Origin: an uncultured Lachnospiraceae bacterium
GTDB taxonomy: Bacteria; Bacillota; Clostridia; Lachnospirales; Lachnospiraceae
Direction: 5' to 3'
Assembly (NCBI GenBank): GCA_900557385.1
Contig: USSP01000150.1
Span: forward strand, 1-5,114
DNA: 5,114 bases
Below are positions 1 through 5,114 of the stretch, in pieces. Numbering within the stretch: the first letter of the stretch is position 1; each line of letters starts with the position of its first letter. The notes under the pieces are model-generated. The model was not told the origin of the DNA. It was given only the letters and a program-made list of their open reading frames with translations, and did no database searches. A program made the position numbers and the translations under genes.

Positions 1-10
1 AAAGCGCGAA

Positions 11-1303
11 TTAAAATGACACTTTTGTGCGTGATTTTTTGTGTCGTCTCATCTTTCTGTTGGTAAGAAAGATCGAAACTAAAAAACCACAGAGCAGAAC
101 CAGCAAAGCTACCAATGCTCCAATCAATCCATACATGACCAGATCCACCGTATGACTGCCTTTTTGTACCGTATATTCTACGACATCTCTGGGTGTATCC
201 GGGGTTGCCTCTTCCACTGCCGCTTCCTTGCTTTCCTCCATCCGTATCTCCTCCTCAGGATCTACCGGCGTAGGAGTAATGGTAAACGTATTTAAACGCA
301 AAGGCTCACTTTCTGTTTTCAGATCATAAAGATCGTATGCTCTTGCCACAATCGTCGGTGTAGAACCCATCCTTGCCTGTAGGGTAAAGGTCTGTTTCGT
401 ACCGTCAAAGGCTTGTAAATCCTGCCAGGTAGCACCGCCATCCAGACTGAAATCCACATAATGAATCATGGTGTCGGCATCCGATGCCTCCACCGAAACT
501 TTCACTTCACCGGTTTCATAATCCACGCTGTCCAGGGACATGGTACAGGATTCCGGAGGTACCGTATCCGGGCGTACGACATCCGCAGGTACCGCTACCT
601 TAATATTTTCATAATCGGAGTAGTCCAGTCCCAAAGTCTCTGACTTCAACCGGAAATACTTGGCAACTGCCGTAGCATCCGTCACACCGAAGCGCTTCAG
701 CTTTTCCTCAGAATTCCAAAAGGCCGTGTCATTAGCCTGATCCAGATGACAATGCTCAATGATTACGGCAGGAATGTTTAACGCTGTACAATTCCGCAGA
801 ATTCCATAATAATCAATTCCTTTTTCGTTGAGACGTGTCTTGATTCCTCTGGAATACAGACCCATTTTATCAAATTCCTTCATCTGCACATCGGCAAAGG
901 TATATCCCTTCTGGAACATCTCTCCAAAAGCAGAAACCCATACCTCGGCACCGAACAGGGTATGCTCTTCTGACATGTTGTAATGAATACAGAACAGAAA
1001 ATCTGCGTTTTTCTCTGCAGCAAAATCCGCACGTTCCTGCAGGGAAAGCTCCCTGTCATCTTCTCTGGTCATGTAAACCGTAATGCCGTCAAACATTTCC
1101 AGGTATTCCTTCATCGCCTGTGCAGTCACCATGGTCAGATCCTTCTCATCATGACCAGCCCACTGGCCACCCAGATTTTCCCCGCCATGTCCGGGATCAA
1201 TCACAACCACCACATCCTCCGCACGGACATCCATTTTATTTGCAAACAACATCATTCCCACCATAAATACACCAAGAAACAGTCGTTTTATTCTTTTCTG
1301 CAT
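11..1303 (-). CDS. Exported, C-terminally membrane-anchored N-acetylmuramoyl-L-alanine amidase (Amidase_3 type)
   Basis: Predicted zinc hydrolase that cuts the amide bond between N-acetylmuramic acid and L-alanine of peptidoglycan, outside the membrane. I start at the ATG at 1303 (430 residues), not at the in-frame ATG at 1339: GAGGA at 1309-1313 is 5 nt upstream, and a clean signal peptide begins here (KRIKR, hydrophobic 8-21, likely cleavage after Ala28). The Amidase_3 domain spans about 31-218. IDPGHGG gives zinc ligand His39, Glu53 is in HDEKD, His107 is in FCIHYN, and the catalytic Glu183 is in PAVIIEHCHLD. A beta-rich Ig-like segment (about 248-337) carries the Asp-box SLDGGATW (286-293). 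A Pro/Glu/Thr linker (344-380) leads to a transmembrane helix (388-413) and a basic tail (RKMRRHKKSRTK, 416-427), so the enzyme should stay tethered with the tail inside. There is no LPXTG motif. It might act in division, spore or lytic remodelling; the sequence does not decide which. Confidence 0.92.
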   Translation of the reverse strand: MQKRIKRLFLGVFMVGMMLFANKMDVRAEDVVVVIDPGHGGENLGGQWAGHDEKDLTMVTAQAMKEYLEMFDGITVYMTREDDRELSLQERADFAAEKNADFLFCIHYNMSEEHTLFGAEVWVSAFGEMFQKGYTFADVQMKEFDKMGLYSRGIKTRLNEKGIDYYGILRNCTALNIPAVIIEHCHLDQANDTAFWNSEEKLKRFGVTDATAVAKYFRLKSETLGLDYSDYENIKVAVPADVVRPDTVPPESCTMSLDSVDYETGEVKVSVEASDADTMIHYVDFSLDGGATWQDLQAFDGTKQTFTLQARMGSTPTIVARAYDLYDLKTESEPLRLNTFTITPTPVDPEEEIRMEESKEAAVEEATPDTPRDVVEYTVQKGSHTVDLVMYGLIGALVALLVLLCGFLVSIFLTNRKMRRHKKSRTKVSF

Positions 1304-1308
1304 ATTAA

Positions 1309-1313
1309 TCCTC
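1309..1313 (-). promoter_or_regulatory. Ribosome binding site deciding the amidase start
   Basis: GAGGA lies 5 nt before the ATG at 1303. It overlaps the in-frame ATG codon at 1315-1313 and lies downstream of the one at 1339, so neither of those upstream starts can use it. The ATG at 1339 has no comparable purine-rich site at proper distance. This supports a 430-residue protein with a normal signal peptide. Confidence 0.75.
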
Positions 1314-1359
1314 ATTACTATGTCACTATAGAAAACCAAGTTTCCGATACGATAAAATT

Positions 1360-1385
1360 AAGGTGCAGAATAAAACCTGCACCTT
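1360..1385 (-). terminator. Putative intrinsic terminator after the coiled-coil gene
   Basis: A perfect 9-bp inverted repeat, AAGGTGCAG / CTGCACCTT (1360-1368 and 1377-1385), encloses an 8-nt loop. It begins 5 nt past the TAA of the coiled-coil gene. Read on the minus strand it is preceded by an A-rich run and followed by AATTTTAT, a moderate T tract. The T tract is interrupted, so termination may be partial and let some transcription reach the amidase gene. On the plus strand it is followed by TTGTCTT, but no plus-strand gene enters from that side. Confidence 0.7.
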
Positions 1386-1390
1386 TTGTC

Positions 1391-1996
1391 TTACATTAAA
1401 TCCAGCTTATCGCTATCTTTGCCATCACTGAGTACTACATTTTCCAGATCATCATCTTCCACCGGATGCAGTTCGTTTCGATTGGACTTAATGATCTCAT
1501 TATATTTGCCAAGAGAAGAAAGAAGCCCCTGATAGTGACCGGACGCTGTCTCCATGGACTGTGTAATGATTCCTTCCAGATTGGCCAGCATATCGTCCAT
1601 ATACTGCATTGCCGCGCTACGCACATTGTTTGCCTCGATCGTGGCATTGTCCAGAATTTCCTGTGCCTGCTTAGAAGCTAAGGTAACCACCTCATTCGCC
1701 TGTGCATAAGCCTGCTGCATGATCTCATGCTCATTGATCAGCTCATTGGTGTGAACCGTTGCCTCATTGATCAACGCCTCGGCTTTCTGTTTCGCATCGT
1801 TCAAAATAGCTTCTTTATTACTGATAATCTTCTGATACCGTTTAATCTCGTCCGGTGTTTTCATCCGGAGTTCCCGTAACAGTTCGTCGATTTCTTCTTT
1901 ATTGACAACAATATTGGTTTTGGAAAGAGGCTGATATTTACAGGTATCAATATATTCCTCAATATCATCAATCAGTTGTTCAATTTTACTGCTCAT
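1391..1996 (-). CDS. Alanine-rich coiled-coil protein, DivIVA/SepIVA-like (often labelled ATPase subunit-like)
   Basis: No enzymatic function can be assigned. The 201-residue protein has no signal peptide or membrane segment and is almost wholly helical. A short N-terminal region (1-45) ends in NIVVNKEEIDELLRELR, then a conserved-looking PDEIKR stretch. A long charged, Ala/Gln/Glu-rich coiled coil runs from about 50 to 175. The C-terminal tail is acidic (EDDDLENVV, then DGKDSDKLDLM). Alanines recur every 11 residues (63/74, 68/79, 96/107/118/129, 100/111/122), a hendecad pattern also seen in ATP synthase b-type stalks; that may explain ATPase-like labels. No ATP-binding motif is visible. The N-terminal layout recalls Wag31/SepIVA-type envelope scaffolds, so a role in division or wall synthesis is possible but is inference. 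It starts 22 nt after coaD with AAGG upstream (2003-2006), and looks like the last gene of the operon. The ATG at 1996 gives the first in-frame Met next to that site. Confidence 0.8.
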   Translation of the reverse strand: MSSKIEQLIDDIEEYIDTCKYQPLSKTNIVVNKEEIDELLRELRMKTPDEIKRYQKIISNKEAILNDAKQKAEALINEATVHTNELINEHEIMQQAYAQANEVVTLASKQAQEILDNATIEANNVRSAAMQYMDDMLANLEGIITQSMETASGHYQGLLSSLGKYNEIIKSNRNELHPVEDDDLENVVLSDGKDSDKLDLM

Positions 1997-2018
1997 GTTC
2001 TACCTTAATCTCCCTAAA

Positions 2019-2510
2019 TCAATTTCCTTTATGTCCATATTTCTCATAGACAAGGTCTGCCACAAAATCGGGAACGCACATACTGATATCTCCCCCAAAG
2101 CTCGCGATTTCCTTTACACTGGAGGAACTCAGATAGGCATATTCCAGACTGGTGGTCAGAAAAATCGTATCCAGTTCCCCACGGGATAACAGCTTATTCG
2201 TCTGTGCAATCTGCAGCTCATACTCAAAATCCGTAATTGCACGCAACCCTCGAACCGATACATGTACATCCTTTTCCTTGGCGTAATCAATCAAAAGTCC
2301 ACTGAATGAATCAATCTTAACATTCGGCAGATCCTTCGTTGCCATTTGTAATATCTTAACACGTTCATCCACAGAAAACAATGGCGTCTTTGTGGTATTA
2401 TTCAATACACTGACGATTAATTCGTCAAACATTTGTGACGCGCGATGGATTACATCCAGATGTCCAAAGGTCACCGGATCAAAGCTTCCCGGGTAAATAG
2501 CTCTCTTCAT
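2019..2510 (-). CDS. coaD: Phosphopantetheine adenylyltransferase (PPAT)
   Basis: Catalyses the penultimate step of coenzyme A synthesis: 4'-phosphopantetheine + ATP gives dephospho-CoA + pyrophosphate, in the cytoplasm. The 163-residue length is typical. The nucleotidyltransferase fold is shown by YPGSFDPVTFGHLDVI (6-21), with the (T/H)xGH motif as TFGH (14-17). VRGLRAITDFEYE (86-98) forms part of the substrate pocket, and the second nucleotide-binding motif is SSSSVKE (128-134), matching the ISSTxVKE consensus. The ATG at 2510 is chosen because the MKRAIYPGSFDP opening is the standard N terminus. Only 4 nt separate it from the rsmD stop. The nearest purine-rich site is AGGAAG at 2524-2529, 13 nt away and inside rsmD, so translation is probably coupled to rsmD. 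The C terminus is complete; no residue of the catalytic motifs is missing. Confidence 0.97.
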   Translation of the reverse strand: MKRAIYPGSFDPVTFGHLDVIHRASQMFDELIVSVLNNTTKTPLFSVDERVKILQMATKDLPNVKIDSFSGLLIDYAKEKDVHVSVRGLRAITDFEYELQIAQTNKLLSRGELDTIFLTTSLEYAYLSSSSVKEIASFGGDISMCVPDFVADLVYEKYGHKGN

Positions 2511-2514
2511 TTTC

Positions 2515-3066
2515 TTACACTTTCTTCCTGATAAACAGGTGTTTATTTGTCTTATAGACTTTTTCTTTTACAAGATCATACCCCATCTCGTCCAAATAGG
2601 CAAAATCCGTCTCCTTGGAGGCTTCCACAATCAGTAACGTATCCGGCGTCACATTCTTCATGGATTTAAAAATCAGCAGTGCTTTTTTTCCCAGGTCCTG
2701 CCGATAAGGAGGATCCATAAAAATCACATCAATTTCCTTCTCAAAGATATTATTCAGAGAAAGAAACGCATCCTGACTTAAAATGACCGCCTGATCCTCA
2801 AACCGGGTAAATTTAAGATTTTCTCTGATGCAGTTTAAGGCTTCTTTGTCATTTTCCAAAAAATAGCATTTTCTCGCCCCGCGGCTTAGGGCTTCGATTC
2901 CAATCCCCCCGCTTCCACTGAACATATCGATAAATGCCGCTCCCGGCACTTCGTTCTGAATCACGTTAAATAAAGTCTCTTTGATCCGATCCGTCGTAGG
3001 ACGGGTATCCATCCCGGTCGGCGTTTTCAAAGGCAGACTTCTGGCTGTTCCTGCGATTACACGCAT
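2515..3066 (-). CDS. rsmD: 16S rRNA (guanine(966)-N(2))-methyltransferase RsmD
   Basis: Predicted SAM-dependent methyltransferase that modifies N2 of G966 (E. coli numbering) in 16S rRNA during 30S assembly, in the cytoplasm. It has 183 residues, the usual length for RsmD. It opens with the family signature MRVIAGTARS, followed by TRPTTDRIKETLFN (21-34). SAM motif I is FIDMFSGSGGIG (45-56). The acidic residues after strand 2 are in FLEND (69-73), and the catalytic amino-methyltransferase motif is DPPY (118-121) in IFMDPPY. The ATG at 3066 is well supported: the signature begins there and a strong AGGAGGTG lies 4 nt upstream. The gene follows the topoisomerase stop by 29 nt and precedes coaD by 4 nt. 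The rsmD-coaD pair is widely conserved in Firmicutes. All key motifs are intact. Confidence 0.96.
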   Translation of the reverse strand: MRVIAGTARSLPLKTPTGMDTRPTTDRIKETLFNVIQNEVPGAAFIDMFSGSGGIGIEALSRGARKCYFLENDKEALNCIRENLKFTRFEDQAVILSQDAFLSLNNIFEKEIDVIFMDPPYRQDLGKKALLIFKSMKNVTPDTLLIVEASKETDFAYLDEMGYDLVKEKVYKTNKHLFIRKKV

Positions 3067-3070
3067 GATG

Positions 3071-3078
3071 CACCTCCT
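3071..3078 (-). promoter_or_regulatory. Strong ribosome binding site of rsmD
   Basis: AGGAGGTG, a near-perfect anti-16S complement, sits 4 nt before the rsmD ATG in the short gap after the topoisomerase stop. It fixes the rsmD start and suggests rsmD is translated independently even though it is cotranscribed. Confidence 0.85.
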
Positions 3079-3095
3079 GTTATTCTATGATATTT

Positions 3096-5114
3096 CTATA
3101 AACGGATCTTCACACCCTTGGAATCCCGTTTGCCAAGTTTCACCCTGGTAATTTCCATTTCTTTATCCTTATAGGGAATCATGGTTTCTACCGTAGGTTC
3201 ACTATAGTAGACAGCCTCCAGATAATCCGCATCTCCCAGCTTCATGGCACGCACACCTACCGCGCCCTTCTTCTGCTCGGGAATCTCATCCAATGCAAAC
3301 CGAAGGAAAAATCCTTCGTGGGACTGTAATACCAGCTGCTTCTGTTCTTTTAATACCGCTACGCTTAACAGCGTATCTCCATCTACAAGCTTTGTGGCGG
3401 CTACGGTACGTTTTGCCACATCAAATTCTCCACCGGAAACAATTTTCGTCTTTGCCTGCTGCGTCATGAAAATCAAACGATACAAGTTCAGCTCCGTCTG
3501 ACTGGTAACAAGCAGAATCTGTTCCCTGTCGGAATGGTAATTGCTTACATTGTCAATAGGAATTCCCTTATCCCGGAATTTGCCAAAGGGAATATCCATT
3601 GCCTTAACCGTATATAATTGTCCGCTATCTGTAAAGAGACAAATTTTACCGGTATTCCTGCATTTTACCACATATTTATTTTCAGAATCGGCAGCTTCTT
3701 TATTTCGCTCGTAGGTGACCATATCCACGGTTTTTGCATAGCCGAAGCGATCCATGAGGAACATGATTTCCATTTCCTCTACCTGTTTCTCTACAAAAAC
3801 TGCCTCCTCCACGTTATCAATCACGGTGCGGCGCTTTCTGCCGTATTCCTTCTTGATCTGATCCAGTTCATTGATGATGACCTGTGCCATGGAGTCCCGG
3901 CGCTCCAGAATGTCCTCATATCGGAAGATATTCGCCATGGTATCCTCATGCTCTTTGATCAGGGCATCCAGTTCCAAACCGATGAGCTTGTATAAACGCA
4001 TTTCCAGAATAGCATTTGCCTGTGCTTCTGTAAACTGTAACTGTGTTGCCATGATTTTGGATTCTCTGGTTTTGAACTTAATACCGTCTATTTTTCCTTC
4101 CACCAGACAGGCCTTTGCCATATTCCGGTCACGGGAGCCACGGAGAATCTCTATGATTAAATCAATAACATTACATGCCTTAATCAGACCTTCCTGGATT
4201 TCCTTGCGCTCCTGTTCCTTCTTCAGCAGATTCGTATATTTCCGGGTGTTGACCTCAAACTGGAAGTCCACACTGGCCTTGATAATCTGTTTCAGCCCCA
4301 TGGTTTCCGGGCGTCCGCCGGCGATGGCAAGCATGTTGACGCCAAAGGTATCTTCCAGACGGGTTTTCTTATAAAGCATATTGATGAAATTATCCACATC
4401 CGCATCCCGTCTCAGTTCGATAACAATGCGGATTCCCTCTTTGGAGGACTGGTTTGTAATATCCACGATATCCTGTGTCTTTTTGGATTCTGCCAGGGCA
4501 GCCACATCCTGCAGGAACTTGGAAATATTGGCTCCGATCATGGGGTAAGGAATCTCTGTGATGACCACATTGGTTTTTCCGCCCTTTGCCTTTTCGACTT
4601 CTAACTTGCCACGGATTTTAATCTTACCCACGCCGGTCTCATAAATATCCAAAAGCTCCTTCTGGTTGGTAACGATACCACCGGTAGGGAAGTCCGGACC
4701 CTTTATGTATTTCATCAGTTCCCTGGTAGAAATCTCATTATCCTTCATATACGCCTTGGTAGCGTCAATGACCTCTGCCAGATTGTGAGGGGGTGTGGAG
4801 GTCGTCATACCGACTGCAATTCCCTCCGAACCGTTCACAAGAAAATTCGGAATCTTTACCGGAAGAACGGCAGGCTCCTTTTCCGTCTCATCAAAGTTGG
4901 GAACAAAATCCACCACATCCTTATCCAGATCTGCCAGAAAATTCTCCTGGGTAATCTTCTGCAGCCTGGCCTCCGTATAACGCATGGCAGCGGGGCTATC
5001 ACCATCTACAGAACCAAAGTTACCTTGGCCATCTACTAAAGGATAACGCATTGCCCATTCCTGAGCCATACGAACCATTGCGAAATAAACAGACGAGTCA
5101 CCGTGTGGATGGTA
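3096..5114 (-). CDS. parC: Type IIA DNA topoisomerase A subunit, ParC (topoisomerase IV)-like; 5' end outside window
   Basis: This is the DNA-cleaving A subunit of a type IIA topoisomerase. With a GyrB/ParE partner it passes one duplex through another using ATP. The reading frame is open to the window edge (672 residues visible, stop TAG at 3098-3096). The Met codon at 5078 is internal, because the conserved YHPHGDSSVY segment lies upstream of it. Visible residue 1 aligns with E. coli GyrA Tyr77, which puts the Arg-Tyr of AAMRYTE at visible 45-46 and makes Tyr46 the catalytic tyrosine (Tyr122 equivalent). The winged-helix and tower region follows, then the C-gate coiled coil (about 280-430) and a beta-pinwheel of about 225 residues. 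The pinwheel has no QRRGGRG-type GyrA box and is short. Extrapolated full length is about 750 residues, close to ParC and shorter than most GyrA. I therefore infer a decatenating topoisomerase IV, although databases may label it GyrA. The partner B subunit is probably just upstream. Confidence 0.93.
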   Translation of the reverse strand, partial: YHPHGDSSVYFAMVRMAQEWAMRYPLVDGQGNFGSVDGDSPAAMRYTEARLQKITQENFLADLDKDVVDFVPNFDETEKEPAVLPVKIPNFLVNGSEGIAVGMTTSTPPHNLAEVIDATKAYMKDNEISTRELMKYIKGPDFPTGGIVTNQKELLDIYETGVGKIKIRGKLEVEKAKGGKTNVVITEIPYPMIGANISKFLQDVAALAESKKTQDIVDITNQSSKEGIRIVIELRRDADVDNFINMLYKKTRLEDTFGVNMLAIAGGRPETMGLKQIIKASVDFQFEVNTRKYTNLLKKEQERKEIQEGLIKACNVIDLIIEILRGSRDRNMAKACLVEGKIDGIKFKTRESKIMATQLQFTEAQANAILEMRLYKLIGLELDALIKEHEDTMANIFRYEDILERRDSMAQVIINELDQIKKEYGRKRRTVIDNVEEAVFVEKQVEEMEIMFLMDRFGYAKTVDMVTYERNKEAADSENKYVVKCRNTGKICLFTDSGQLYTVKAMDIPFGKFRDKGIPIDNVSNYHSDREQILLVTSQTELNLYRLIFMTQQAKTKIVSGGEFDVAKRTVAATKLVDGDTLLSVAVLKEQKQLVLQSHEGFFLRFALDEIPEQKKGAVGVRAMKLGDADYLEAVYYSEPTVETMIPYKDKEMEITRVKLGKRDSKGVKIRL

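Noticed and set aside
1304..1339. Longer amidase N terminus starting at the ATG at 1339
   Set aside because: The 12 extra residues precede a complete signal peptide and the ATG lacks a ribosome site, whereas the ATG at 1303 has GAGGA at 5-nt spacing.
1325..1355. Possible sigma-A promoter for the amidase (TATAGT at 1330-1325 on the minus strand)
   Set aside because: The -10-like hexamer is one base from consensus and would give a leader of about 15 nt. However, hexamers 17-19 nt upstream match TTGACA poorly, so it is too weak to list as a feature.
983..1399. Plus-strand open frame of 138 codons opposite the amidase start
   Set aside because: It runs antisense across the amidase signal peptide and active site and through the terminator hairpin. 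Its product looks like low-complexity His/Ile-rich translation without domains, and no good ribosome site precedes it.
1435..1647. Minus-strand frame of 70 codons overlapping the coiled-coil gene
   Set aside because: It is an alternate frame of the 201-residue gene, with many Trp/Arg codons and no independent start signal.
3871..4374. Plus-strand open frame of 167 codons inside the topoisomerase gene
   Set aside because: Its Ser/Arg-rich product is typical of an antisense shadow of a conserved gene. The minus strand encodes clear ParC/GyrA motifs over the same span.
1..5114. Mobile element, CRISPR, tRNA/rRNA or defence-system signals
   Set aside because: No direct-repeat array, transposase, integrase, terminal inverted repeats or RNA-gene-like segment was seen. 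The window is almost fully covered by housekeeping genes.

Overview
The window reads as a chromosomal housekeeping region of a low-to-moderate-GC Firmicute, most probably a clostridial lineage such as Lachnospiraceae. The reasons are the strong AGGAGG-type ribosome sites, tightly packed co-oriented genes, the order type IIA topoisomerase A subunit - rsmD - coaD - alanine-rich coiled-coil protein, and the style of the membrane-anchored amidase. The family assignment is inference from gene content; no 16S or other marker is present.

All five genes lie on the minus strand, so transcription runs from high to low coordinates. First comes the 3' portion of a topoisomerase IV/gyrase A subunit (5114-3096; its 5' end lies beyond the window). 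A 29-nt gap leads to rsmD (16S rRNA guanine-N2 methyltransferase, 3066-2515), a 4-nt gap to coaD (phosphopantetheine adenylyltransferase, 2510-2019), and a 22-nt gap to a 201-residue cytoplasmic coiled-coil protein of the DivIVA/SepIVA-like or 'ATPase subunit-like' kind (1996-1391). These four look like one operon. It ends at a 9-bp hairpin with a T-rich tail just after the coiled-coil gene. The last gene (1303-11) encodes an exported, C-terminally membrane-anchored N-acetylmuramoyl-L-alanine amidase, probably translated from its own or a read-through transcript.

The genes cover separate housekeeping jobs: DNA topology, ribosome maturation, coenzyme A synthesis, a possible cell-envelope scaffold, and peptidoglycan cleavage. 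Nothing here suggests a mobile element, defence system, CRISPR array or RNA gene. There is no gene-free stretch over 300 bases; the longest gap is 87 bases.

The points most worth a second look are details inside the proteins. The topoisomerase has no GyrA box, a short C-terminal domain, an extra segment near the C-gate, and Phe where quinolone-sensitive enzymes carry an acidic residue. The coiled-coil protein has an 11-residue alanine period. The amidase has an unusual catalytic-Glu context, an Asp-box beta domain and a C-terminal anchor.
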